Shown: positions 19,317-32,492 of the stretch, one piece after another
Numbering within the stretch: the stretch's first letter is position 1
Layout of the letters: the number at the start of each line of letters is the position of its first letter
From: Sinohyriopsis cumingii
Taxonomy: Eukaryota > Mollusca > Bivalvia > Unionida > Unionidae
Length of the DNA stretch: 64,000 bases
Assembly: GCA_028554795.2 (NCBI GenBank)
Contig: JAPYKE020000037.1
Location: 1,682,501 to 1,746,500, forward strand
Direction of reading: 5' to 3'
Made by a program: the position numbers and the translations under genes
Notes under the pieces: model-generated
What the model was told of the DNA's origin: nothing
Database searches by the model: none
What the model saw: only the letters and a program-made list of their open reading frames with translations

Positions 19317-22300
19317 GTAAGAGTTGTAGTTTCTAACACGATTAAAAATAGTTTAGACCCTTGACAACATACGAGATTATAATTTATACTAGATCCTATT
19401 TTGTATATTTATTGCGCTTTAAAAATGTGATACATATAATTGAAAATGCAGCAATTGTGACTAGATAACTCTTACCCATGTTTAGTTCCAGCAGAGTTAT
19501 CTCTCTTATATGCAGAGGAATGCCTGATTATGTCCTTGTCTTATTGTCAATCTAATATTGTTCTCATTGACAGTTTGTGACACGCATGCTGAGGTAGAAT
19601 AGAAAGTCTATTTTTTCACGAGAGTATTAGCACTTAGGTACCCTGATACCTATATAGGGAACAACAGCCTCTCAGTGTATCCATAGAAACACATACATAT
19701 TGGCACCATTAATAAGCTGTTCTAGTTTGGTTTAGTGATACTAATGGACACTGTACATTTTTGTACAAATATTGTCAGGCTTGAAACAAAAATATGTATG
19801 AAATCTTCATAAAATAATATATCATGGCTTTGGATGGGTGCTTTTGATCAAGAAATGGCAGACCGAATATTTTATGCCCGGATGACTTTATGTCGGTGGA
19901 AATATTTCCAAGATTGGCAGATATGCAACAAGATGTATTCTGTAAACATAATGCAAATGATTTTGGCGAAATAATGACTTTTATAAATTTCAAAATATGA
20001 AAAATGTTGTATAAAAGGCAATTATCTTGTTCTTGTAAGGCATGCCATAAACCAGGTTAGAAAATACTATAAGTCTCAAGGAAGGAACTGGTTCAGTTGT
20101 CTTAGATCACTTTATATCATATAGGATATTCTAGTATGAGTAATTTTAGGTAATTTATGAAAGATGTTGCATTCTTGTTCACTTTTCATTTACTTGTCCT
20201 GCAATTTTTGTCTCTTTTTGTACACTTACTTGCCTTGAAATTCGTGGTGCAGTTTATTTAGACAAGTTCTTTTGCATTCCCGTCTGGAGAAGTAGCTAAA
20301 ATACTACCAGAGAAGAGCACTTTCTTTAAGTCATCATATCCCACTGACATTTGCATTAACCCAGTTATAACCTACGATTGACTTTCAATTATTTCTATAT
20401 ATGGCTATCTAGTTGTTCCTTTGGAATTTCCTCATACAAAGTCAAGCTTCTGCGTGATAAAGAATTTAGTCACATATTGCCCATTCCCTCAATTTAAGTC
20501 TATACTGTTCTTTCCATTCTATGGCAATGATCCAAAATAGCATGCGATCATATGTGGATGTTTTTGGAAGGATGCATTCCACATGGTTGCGTTCTAGAGA
20601 ATACAAACTATGAGATATAAACAGCCCCCATCATCTCAGAGATCATAAAGAATCATGAATTTTAAGTTCTCACTTTATAAAGATTTAGTGTTGAATAATT
20701 CCATTACATGCAAGATAATACATGTTTACATTTATATATCATGGATAATGCAGTAGAGGAAATAAAAATGCTAAACCTTACGGATCTCATACAGTTATCT
20801 CCCTTACACCATAGATGACATTTCGCTAAATATAACGCATGTTTTGTGCGCTTGGGTCTCACTGGACAGTTTATCTGGGGAATGTTCATCCGACAATGAC
20901 CAATTACAGAAAAATGAGAATAATTTTACACTGAAGATACAAATAAAAACAAACTAATGATTTTTGTAGAAAGCATACATGCGAGGTTTTGACTGTAGTA
21001 ATCAGGTTAATTCCGGATGCAATTGGTGGTTTTTATACTGGACCAACACTGCCCCAACCCCTAAATTTTACATTCATTTTTGACAAGAAATAGCTATTTT
21101 GAATATTTTTCTGTGACAAGGCAGCTAAAAGAATCAGTATGTGCCTTATGCATGAATAAAGTTCACTAGTACTATAACAAAGTAGCATACTTTTCATCAC
21201 CATGCAACCATCTAGATTTTTAGATATTTACCTCTGTAGCAGACACACATAAATACGTAAGCCAAGTCGGCAGCTCATTTGCAGCCCAAGTTACGCATTT
21301 GATCTCCAGTGCTCATCTAACTATGACAGGCAGTCACCATCAAGTCAACCTATTTCCAAGTATAACTCAAAGTAAATCTAAACCACATTATAGATTTAGC
21401 TTATGTGTGAATTTATAAATGCTAGGCTTGTGATAATTAGGTCCATGCCTTCTACCTTAAAAATTAGGGGGGTGTCAAAATACGAAACTATCTAGTGAGA
21501 CCTTGTTGTTGAAATTAAAGTTCAGATTTGTTCAATATTAAATTAGCCATCATTCGTGATACAAATGAAAGTAAAAGGTTTAAAAAGTTTACCATTTGAT
21601 ACAGCTGTATGTTTGTTTGGTTTGATTATTTTGGGTATTTGGGTACCTAAATTAAGTGTCTTATTCTTAATATCATGTTTGAAACATCTCTATATAGATT
21701 TAGATTGAAATACATACGGCTTCACCTGAATTTTAGGTGATTGTAGAGGAAGTTATAGTACAGCTTCCTTCGACTGCCCTTGGGCATTACCGTCACATAC
21801 TTGTCATAGGTAAGGTCATCAAAACGTTCTTTTCTCACGTTTCTTTTCATGTTGCTTCTGTCCTTTCTTGATTCTTTATCGCCCTTTCCGATGCACATTT
21901 TCCTCCCGCTATAACTTCACTTACTGTTTATCTTTGACATTTTCCAGTTTTAATCCCCTAATTTCACCCAAAATCTATCACAACTACTTAAAAGCTGTAT
22001 CCAACAATATATAGTGACAGATTCGCTTATTGCATTAATTTTTGTCAAAACACAAATGATGGTAGCTTTCTATTTGTGTTACAAAGGGCATGGGAAGACT
22101 GACCTTTGTAAGAGGACTGGAGGTTAGTGACGTAGTAACTGCAGTCAGTGTTGAAAGCTTAAACTTTATAATAAGATTTGATTGGGTCATGTCCAACTGT
22201 CTTCGATGTTAATTGCTGAGTTTTCCAAAAATATAATTTTTTTAGACGAATTCTCTCTTTTGAAGCTGGAGAGGTACATACTAATCAGTACATTGACCTT

Positions 22301-23590
22301 TTACCTGATTATTACATACTATGACATATTGTAATTTATTCCGTATTACCCATGTGAAGTTCTGTAAGTATTGATATGCATAAAACACAACTGATAGTTA
22401 AAACAATTGATTTCATTCTAAACAAAAGGTATGATAGTAAATTACGATTATGAAAACATCATTTGTGACAGTTCTATGACATTTAATTACACATTAAAAT
22501 AAGACATAGCTTGGTACCTCATAAAATTATTTATGATAGGCGACGCTAAGTACACTTGTTACTTGTAGAGTCTTTAGATGTGGGCCCCTCGCCAGCTCGC
22601 AGCTATATTAAATGATAACCACTGAGTAGTCCCTCACCCCCCCCACCCCAATGTGACTGAAATATCAAAGGTTCCATGATATTGTAATTTCGTAAAAAGT
22701 AAAAAAAAAAAATCACTTCAAAACTTTATTTAAATAGGATTTGATTCACGCCTGATATTTTCTAAAATATAGTATTGATTAGGGTTCCCGGGCTTGTTCC
22801 CCAATTTTCCTGTGTTTGAGATTAAGGGGTCCATACTCCTCCCCACCAGATACACATGTATAAGGCTAGTTTCCTTTCCCCCTCTTCTCTTGTGACCCTG
22901 GGTCAGAAAGTCTCCCTACTATCCCGTTGAATGCTATATGCGTTATGCTATTTTGTGTGTATGCATCAGTTTTGTGTAAAGACAGCACATATATCAATGC
23001 ATGATTTTGGTGTAAGGACGGCACATATCTCAAATCCAAGTTCCATTGAGCTGTCTTTTAGCTTGTTTATTTTGATTTAAAATAAATGAAAGGGGAAGTC
23101 ACTTCCATATTACTATTCCCTCATGTATCCCATACTTTTCGAGAATAGCTGAGTTTGCCTCCCATTTGAGAGACATTTCTTTATTGTGTGTTTATCATAA
23201 ACAAAAATAAAATAAATAATGAAAATAAATCCTTATTTCACGTTTACCTGGTATTGTGTGTGCTATTTGTTATTTCATGTCTGTCAAGTCTAGCAAGGGC
23301 CTAGAAATTCCACCTTTATTGACCCCTTTATCAACTAAACCTGTTAATTTTCTTAATGTGAAACCTGACTCTAAAAAAGCCTAAAAGGAAAACATATATA
23401 TGTAAAACTTGAAAGATAATTGTTGAAGTTTGGTCGTGTTTTGTTTCGTACGTGTGTATGTTTATTAGTGTAATAGGAAAACGGTTTAGTGTTTTTGTTT
23501 CCCAAGTCTGCATGTGTGTGTAGCGCATATTCTTTTACCTTGATTTCACAAGCTCCTACATATTATGTCCACTTCGCGTAGGGCTGTGTG
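19317..23590. other. Host intergenic DNA, nothing recognised
   Basis: AT-rich, no open frame with coding character on either strand, no clear repeat family beyond short A/T runs. Confidence 0.5.
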
Positions 23591-23595
23591 GCATA

Positions 23596-23790
23596 GCCCC
23601 AGTGGCGTCACTAGGGAGGTGCGGGGGTGCGGACCGCACCAGGTGACACCATCAGAGGGGGTGACACCACAACGACTGTCTATCATTTTTTTGAATTTTT
23701 ATGCAGAAAGGAGGTCAATGGCGGCGACACCATGAGTTACCGATTTGGGTGACACCAACCCTATTTAGACTACTGCATAGCCCCATGGTA
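23596..23790. repeat. Short GC-richer interspersed repeat, MITE-like
   Basis: Begins near GTGGCGTCACTAGGGAGG and contains repeated GGTGACACCA units (four times within ~120 bp). Composition and motif look like a fragment of a common short DNA transposon derivative. Ends are not certain. Confidence 0.35.
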
Positions 23791-24708
23791 TACGTACCTG
23801 GTACTGGTACTTTGAAACATTTATAAGATTAATATACCAAGTTAGATCGCACCCTTAATATACACAAATAAATATGTCATCTGAGGTCCCATTGAGGTCC
23901 ACTTCTTTAGAAAGAACTTGGAGTTTGTCGCTGTCTGGACTTGCTTATTTTGTTTTGTTGTAAATAGTAGGGCTTTTGCTTTTTCCGTATCTATAATCAT
24001 AGTGTTTTGTCGTAATTAGGGCTTTTGGTTTATCTGTGTTTATAACCATACTGTTCTCCATTCACCATACTTTAAGTCTGTTAAGGGTATCTCGTGACTT
24101 ATTTACTAGTTCAGTTTTGATTTTATCTTACTCCTAAATGACGGTGGAAGATATTGAACTCCCTATCTTAAGACGTAAATCATCGAATGGCAGAGTTCCA
24201 AGGAAATCTAAACTTATGCCAAACTTCTGTTCAAATTATATATCACATTTAAATATTACGCGGATATAAACACCCGCCACATGAAGAAAAAAAATTAAAA
24301 GAAAAGAAAAGAACATAATAAAAATCGTCAATATAACGATTGTACTTTGCATCGTACTTGTTGGTTGAAAATAAATTTAGATTAAAAAGTTCCTGGTTGA
24401 TTGGGGAATTATTTAAATTTCTTATTGATTCTTATCAGACAAGATTTCACTGTATATCTCTGATTGTACTGGGAGCTACTGTGGCGTAGTGATTAGCCCA
24501 TATTCTAATGTGAGAAGGCCTGATCAACACATGCAATGTGTGTCTGGACAATGCTCTTTCCTTAAATTGACTTGGCATAAAAGCTCCTATTATGTTTCGG
24601 CGAAGCATATAAATCAGTCAAATCATCAATATCCAGCCTGATTTAATGTCAAGTCAAACTGCTGAAAAATATGTCGATGATAAGAGAAAATTCAATTTAA
24701 AAACTATA
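23791..24708. other. Host intergenic DNA, nothing recognised
   Basis: No open frame or repeat that can be supported. Confidence 0.45.
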
Positions 24709-24993
24709 CACCGGTCGCCTAGTGGTTAGAGCGTCCGCCTCGGAAGCGGAATCTCGTTGGTTTGAACCAGGCCGAGTCATGTCAAAGACTAGGCGCTCAG
24801 TATTAAGAGGTTAGTGTTAGGACTGGTCGGCCTAGTGTCAGGATAATGTGGGTGGGTCATCATGCTACATGTCTGCGGCATGATGCCCCGGTGCTAGACA
24901 TCACTATAAACTGCCACACTGCAGACATTGTAGTGATATGACTGAGCAATTGTTAAAGCTACGTTAGAAATCCTAATCACACACACACACACG
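24709..24993 (+). mobile_element. tRNA-derived SINE, copy 1 (full length)
   Basis: Head with A box GCCTAGTGGTTAGAGCG and B box GGTTTGAACC (24759-24768), a body with AAGAGGTTAGTGTTAGGACTG and CTGCGGCATGATGCCCCGG, and a (CA)n tail at ~24979-24993. The same body occurs inverted at 32226-32492 and 41517-41806. Confidence 0.75.
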
Positions 24994-24999
24994 CTATTC

Positions 25000-26929
25000 T
25001 ATTTGGATCTTAAAAAGTCATGCGTAGTTTGGGAAAACGAATAAGTCTAAATTGGTATGAATTATCTCCACTTTTTAAACTTAGAAAATGACATTCTAAT
25101 TAGAATAAAAACGATATTACAAATCAAGGCAAGCAATGGGCCGGTTATATTCGAAATATTGTCAGATCAGCTTGTAAAAAGCTATAGAAATGAACAATCA
25201 AAGTGTTTCCACACAGGTCCCAAATTCGCAAAAGTCATGCACATAAAAAATCCCATTTGCTTTTCAAAGCTCAAGGGATCATAAAACAACCTTAAAATGA
25301 TGCTTTATAAAGCATTTTTTTATATACTAGAAGTAATTGTTGGAAAGGTTTATGACATTTGCATCTTCATTCCATTTTAGATAGTGCGAGACTCGGACGC
25401 CAGTCTGTTTATGAAGAATCGTCTCATTAACTAATATTTATATTTATTAAGCAAACAGGCAATTCCTTTTCTAATTTTATACCAATAGGTGTCAGTAACA
25501 AATTAACGACCATGAAAAAACTTTGGAAGGGCCAGCGTTTTGTAGAGTTTAGGGATTTTGGTTTAGAAAGCGATCATCGTGTTTGTATAATCTGGTGCCA
25601 TGATCTAAGGATACCATGTTTAAAGGTATACTTTACGACTCAAAACTGTCATAATGATCCTAGAGAAAATTTGACCAATCTTCTATACCTCTTATATGGT
25701 CAAAATATATCTATCTTTCCGTTGCATGCCAAAAAATAATGCTAACAGTATCCCCATAACAATCTCTCAAGATAAAAAAAACCTAATGAAAAATAACCTT
25801 CTAGAAACTTCTTAATGTGAACAAAATAAATTCTTAGCTATTATTAGAAGTTTGTTATTAAAACTATAATATACAGTGTGTGATAAACACCAGGTAGACC
25901 CGGCACTTCATCGGGATTTTCCAAAGTTCAAGATTTAGATTGAGATAAACATGTTTTCTACAAAATCAAAATCGATAATTCAGATCTGGCAGAAACTGAA
26001 CTTGATTTTGGACAAGGCCAATTCTAACATACCATTTCACATTATAAATAGCAGATAATGAAATAAATGAAAGAAAAAAAAACTAAACAATAAATAACAT
26101 TAGCTCATAGACGATTTGTCACATGTATGTTCATTGCTGTGCAAGTTGTCTTCTCAAAACTGTAGATAAAATGTGAAGATTAAGTTTATGCTATAGGTGA
26201 CACTCCTTAAAACATGTTGGCATCAGAGGGCTCATTGATAAAAATAGTAGGTATTGACACGAAGCCTATAATTTATTCGATAATAATGTAATATGAAAGG
26301 AAACTTTGAGTTGGATGTCAACACGTGGTTAAGATATCTATCACAGAGGGCCGCTAGCACGCTGACTCGCAAACGAAAGAATAGTGGACAAGAGAAATTA
26401 TGTAAAGATCAAGCAGAAAATAACTGGTATCCCATAAATCTTAGGATGGTTCTCGGTCTTACAAAGGAATACATATACTTGACGCATTAACATACACTAC
26501 CAAATAACTTTAGAAATGCCAAAAGACGTTTAGTATTCCTCTTTAATGCGAAATGTTTCGAAAAGTTGGATTTGGCTCGAATATCTTTCAAATGATCCCT
26601 CTGGCCGCCGTGATGACATATGTTATACATACTGTACAGGCTATTAATTGTTTATAAATAATTGTATTTGGTATGGTCTATATTGATCGGTGTCAAATTC
26701 AATTATATTATACAAGATTGAAACATTTTTTAAAATTATTTTTTCATGACAACTGAAAGATGATTAAAATATCATTAACATTGTATTTTAACAAGCTTAC
26801 TCGGGAATTTCCGTCTATTCTTTACTGACCGACACTGCATCAAGACATGTACAGTGAAAAAAAAAATACCGGTAATACGGCACAAATTTGACAATCCTCA
26901 TAACGTTTAAAGAGACCCGAGTAGTTTAA
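25000..26929. repeat. Host DNA with a ~280 bp dispersed repeat
   Basis: 25800-26075 matches 34310-34575 in direct orientation with many substitutions (shared GATTGAGATAAACATGTTTTC and TGAACTTGATTTTGGA). Elsewhere no coding sequence is supported. Confidence 0.5.
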
Positions 26930-29900
26930 TTCTATGCGGTTTATTTAAACATGCTAACACTTAAATTGTAGGCATAAGTGGCGTTGTAATGGACATTCAT
27001 TGGGGAGTGATATATCGTGGCTTCAATGATGAATTCACGAGGGACATTTAGGAATTCAATACTCTACATGTAAACCAACATTCAACAGTTTAGTATAATA
27101 CGAGTTACATCGCATGAAAATATTCGAACAGCAGAAAAGTTCTGCGAATTATTAACAGTTTCTTCCAGTTGTGGACATCTTGTTTGTACCAATAACTAGT
27201 TAGATTCGTGTCCACAAAAATAGAGATGCAGATTTTGTGACGACGACATTGAGTTGGATAAGTAATGTTTCATTCAACGATATGACAAAAAACATGTGGA
27301 ATTATTGAATGACGCCAAAAGCAAGAAACATTATATGAATTTTATGGGTTTTATTACTTTGAATATTTTCAAGTGATTGGAATTCACGTTGCTAATGTAT
27401 GTATATGTAACAAGATAACCGGGTGGGATATTTCGGATTAACAACAGAACACGTTTTGACGACACAGATATATGGTTTAATGTGGCGATTTATATGAGTA
27501 GTGGATTATGAAGATGTGTGCGTATTTATAATCCAAATATTGGATCTATCTAACATAAAAACGCACAGTTTCAAAGATGGAAAAAATATACAAATAAATT
27601 TAGTTCAGTAACCCTAAAATACAGGATAAATGATTTCACAAATGATTCATTAATGGAAAGATGAATATAGTTCACTCAAATAGTAAACGATGTAAGACTT
27701 TACACATAGTAAAAAATGTATTCGCTCAGGTAGCGAAATTATGTCACTAAACAAGAACGGATATACAATCTATCCTTCCAGTCCTGAATAATACACTGGG
27801 TCTTACTAACCCAAAATTAGCATACAGCTAAAAATACATGTGTGGAGATGCACTCCGTCACCCGTGCACCATATCCGCTCCACAGCTCCTCCGAATCAAT
27901 TTCACAACCAATATAGACTCCGGACCCTCGGAATACTATGATCACTTGAACATTAGACCCTCCGGACACTTGAAATATTAGACCCTCCGGACCCCCTGGT
28001 CCTTTGACGGCTCTACAGCTGGGTCACCTTAGTCACTCTTGACATTCCGGACGCTAGCAGACGCTCCGGCACCTTAAACGCTCCGGACACACGGACGTTT
28101 CTACCCTCTGACAACACCGGACACCCCGGATATTCCTACCATCAAAAACTCAGCTGAAAATATACCCGATACAGTGTACTAAACTTGATTCAGACATAAC
28201 GTAAGGACGTTATACATGGTAAGTTATAAAGATTATATTATTATGGCAATTACAAAACAGAGGTTCAATAGTAAACCTAACCCTGCTCGATAAGACAATA
28301 GTAAACAACTTTTTTTAAAAAAAAATGTAACTTTACATTACCAATACAAATCCTGCACTACGTCGCAACAAGAATAAAAAATGCACGTATTATGGTATGT
28401 AAAGAAAACTATAACAAACATGCAAAGGTAAATATGGTAATACACTAGTTATCACTTAAAACCCAAAAATTACCTACCCCTACAGCTGGAGTTGTGCGAA
28501 TCCTTTTAGCAGGCCGCTTGCTGACAAAACCATTAGTATTGTAAAGGTCCTTTACATGTAGTAACGTATTTATACCTTTAGAATTTTCGTTATTCTTTAT
28601 CAAAGGCACCTTGCACGTGTGGCACAGGACGAATCGTACTCACGATTTCGAAATACAATAGACCCTGATATAATCACCCTCGGGCATCGTTGTACAGCGA
28701 AAAGAAACTAAACCCGAGTACATGTATTTAATTAACAACCTTTACACCATTCCGTGACAGTATAGCTCAAAAAGCTTTCAACGATTTTTGTCAAGAACCT
28801 TTATTTGATCACTGTCAGAACTGTAGCATAGTTAAAGATGTACATGTCAAATAAATCTCGTGTCATTCTTTCTCATTGTTCTGATGGGAGTATAGACCCC
28901 ACTAACGATACTTGGTGCGAGGAGGAGGTGCATTGTTTCAGAAGCTGAACCGTTTGGGGTAACAATACTAAAGGCTGTTTATTTCTTTTTCAAATACCAA
29001 TGTAGTGCTTCCGCATTTCATTCAAGCCCAACAATATTACCCCGTTGCTATATAAACAGAACAAAACTCGATTTCTACGCTTTCGGCTCTGATGATATAG
29101 TGCGCTTTTCAGAATAATTTTATTTCTAGCTAGAAATGTTAAACTATTGTCGATGCGATGTGAACGGTTTATGACGCTGATGTACTAAATCACGTTAATT
29201 TGCTCTGTGCCATGTATGTATTAATCAATGAAGGAAACCATCTACTATTTCCAAATCGTGTGGATTTGTGTACCAAACAAAGTTCATCGCCGAGAACTAA
29301 ATAACCAATCATACCATCCGAATCGTAACTGTTGTCTGCCATTATTTTCAGTTTATTGCTGCGTTATTTACATTATTGGTAACTGAAGACGAATGTACAA
29401 AATATGCTAAAAACGGTAACGAAAAGATCTGAACTTTTCTGTGGCTGGATCGGGTTTAGAAGACTAGTGGATAGGATACAAATTTGACAGATGTTAAATC
29501 ATCTGTACCCATTTGTTTTCCTCAGCGAAGCATGACAAATTCTTTCACAGACTCGACTATGAAAGAGGAGTGGGGAAAAAAGTACTAACGATGTCGGAGT
29601 TTATAAACGTCAAGAATACCAAGTTGTAGAAAAATGTGAACATGACTACGATGAATCTAATAAAGCATCTGGAATTTCAATACATTATAAAAAATTACTA
29701 TGTAGTGGAAATTTGACCTTAAAATGCACGCAACGTATTGATCGTAGGAAACCATTACTACACGCTTGCTGCATGAAGTTGACGAATCTCAATAGACCAA
29801 ATCAAATACGTTGATATGTGTTCATTTTATCATTGGGTGTTTAAATATGTTCGATACCCCACCAATCACCCTAACATTGTCCAATCCGAAGTTTTTATCG

Positions 29901-31820
29901 AATGTCAAGTTCTTCCAAGGCGAGCCTATAACATCTCACCTTATGCCATCATCGTAACAGAACAATGATGCGTCCTTAATGCCATAAGTGTGCTGACATG
30001 TGACACCAAGTTTAATATTGAAAAAGACCTAATAATTGGTAGATCGAAGTCGATTCTTTCAACCCAGCTAAAGCAAGGAAAAATATATTTAAACGTGTGT
30101 AAATCATATGCGAAGATTTGGTCTTGGTGAATTACGAAAAATAACTGCAGCTAGCATCAATAGACGCGTTTGGCAATTTATCATCATTGCTGTTTACGTG
30201 ACGGGCAATGCCCGTTTATAATTTTACTATGTCTTGGAATATTTGAGAGGTAGATTTCTTTACTTGTACACTAATAGATTCATGCACATCGATCACCCTA
30301 CATGCTATCACCAACACATTGACGACAAGTGTTTGGATGTTTGGGGATTGAAACACTTTCCGGAGACAATATTAGCCAGCAATTAACCAAAAAAAGGCAT
30401 CCTGTAACGCGACAAAACAATAGACAACTTCATGCCAGATTCGTTGTGGCAAATGTATAGACAGTATATCCAAAGACATGATATTCAAAACTTTATCTGT
30501 TAGAGGACGAAATGTGGGTTTCTTTTTTTACTCTTGATAATTCTCAATAATTGCTTATGGCTAGATGGATGCACCAATAGTTTAATGACTGGAGGGATCT
30601 TCGTGTTTAGAAATTGCCTATAGTTGACGCATGGAAACAAGAGGTGACTGCCTGTGCCAAGCATAGGGTGTGTAATTGATGAAACAAAAAGCAAATTATA
30701 TTTTGAAAAGTGAATATGTCTTGTTCTTGCGCTCCGAAAAGAAAACAATCAAACGTGTTTGCTTTTCTGTTTAAAGTTATTTTTTTGTTGTCGTGTATAG
30801 AATATCAGTATTTCAAAAAACTTCAATGTTATGGCTGCACCCTACAGCAAAATGTTAGATAGTCAAAGCTGGTAAGTACTCTCTTTAATATCCTCATAGC
30901 TGAATCAAGTTCTCAGAAATATAAAGAAGGATCGGATTCACTATATGATTCGTGAATTGATGTCAAAACAAACACATCTTGAAACCGTGTGAATTTTTAT
31001 ATTGTGTAAATGTTCTAATGGCTACTACGTTGTCATACCAATCATGAAGCTGTCAAAGCAAACTCTGAAAGACGGAATCAAAAGAATGCAACCAGGGCAC
31101 GTTCACACTCTAACAAGATTAAACAAGTCCCAAAACAAAATGACTCCCTTAAGAAAGAAATTTGCTGCCTCTCGAACGCGCACGTGCTTACGAAAACGTC
31201 GATCTGAGACCGCCTAAACTTCCATTGCTCCTTGTACTTTATTGGTGATGCCAAGTAAGCCTGATATAAGGCCAATGTATACCAATCGGATTTTAAATGT
31301 AAGCACAGCTCTTACGAAACGTCTACTCCGTGGACGTCTGCTTATACTGCTCTAGATGCAGCTGATGAATCCAAAAAGGTGGGACTAGTTAAGTCAAGAG
31401 TAAACAACAGAACAGGCATGTTACAAGGTTTTCTGAATTTGTCCAAGTAACAACAAACACCAGTTAGTATACTGAAGACACCTCTCCAGCGAGTGTTGTT
31501 CATAGTACGATGTCCATGTAATCAGTGGAGACAAATCCTAATATACAAATCAGATTTATTGGCAAAGATTCAATTGAGTTTTCCTCCTTGGGAAGAATAT
31601 CTAAACGTTTACATCATTATAAATTTCCAAACAGATCTTCAAAAATGAAAAAAGTATCTCTCTGCTCCTTTAATTAAATATTGGGATTTAGTGTAAGTAT
31701 TTAACCAAATACAAGACCCGATGCAAAAGTAAATCATTCAAAAAGCAAATAAAAAAATCAATTATACGTCTTTAAAAGAGCGGTTCCTTTGACCAATATT
31801 CAGAAACATCACGTGTTGTG
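26930..31820. repeat. Long dispersed repeat family, copy 1
   Basis: Blocks in this span match 40170-43050 in the same order and orientation: 26940-27370 with 40170-40560, 28880-29350 with 40690-41230, 29440-29700 with 41430-41980, 29750-30010 with 42035-42300, 31080-31460 with 42420-42840, and 31650-31820 with 42880-43045. No block keeps a long open frame. Probably an old transposable element or duplicated locus of unknown type; unmatched parts carry insertions. Confidence 0.55.
27850..28140. repeat. CTCCGGAC-rich minisatellite-like patch
   Basis: About ten spaced occurrences of TCCGGAC or CACCGGAC within 290 bp, including a near-duplicate ATTAGACCCTCCGGAC pair. Much more GC-rich than its surroundings and inserted within copy 1 of the long repeat. 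Confidence 0.55.
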
Positions 31821-32225
31821 CCAAATGGTTCAAAAGAAAATGCCAATCAGTTAAGAGAAAATGTGCTTGTTCAAATGGGATGATTTCTTCCCATGCGGAC
31901 ATCATTGCTGCTAAAGTGGCTACTCCTTTGTTATGATATGTTTCTTAAAATTCATCATATGTGTACACCTGTATGTTATGTTAATTTATCTATAGTTCCG
32001 ATGAAACCGGAAATGGAACTCCATCATTGGTATGAACAACCAATACCATACTTATCTGCTAATCCTAATAACATCAAGACGTCACAATTACTACAAGAGT
32101 TAAAATGGTTGATAACAGGAACTGACTTGACAGAGAAATCGCAGAGACATCGATATTTATTGAAATGACTTAAACTGTTTCACTAGAACTAATTCGACGA
32201 GATGGTTGAACGTAGCCAGATATCT

Positions 32226-32492
32226 CAGGACTGGTATGTGTGTGTGTGTTTTTTTGGATTTTTAACGTAGCTTTAACAATTGAACAGTCATATAGCTACG
32301 ATGTCTGCAGTGTGAAAGTGTATAGCGATCTCTAGCACTGGTTCTCATGCCACAAGCATGTACCATGATGTCCCACCCAGCCAAATTATCCTAACACCAG
32401 GTCGACCAGTCCTAACACTAACCTCTTAATGTTGAGCGCAATGCGAAGCAGCTGCTAGTACCACTTTTATAAGCAGGACTGGCATAACAACA
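32226..32492 (-). mobile_element. tRNA-derived SINE, copy 2 (head missing)
   Basis: Minus-strand match to the body of copy 1, with the (TG)n tail at the left edge and TAACGTAGCTTTAACAAT following. The tRNA-like head is absent, so it is truncated at its 5' end. Confidence 0.65.

Noticed and set aside
24709..24785. Functional tRNA gene
   Set aside because: A and B boxes are present, but the sequence continues into the SINE body and does not close a proper cloverleaf.
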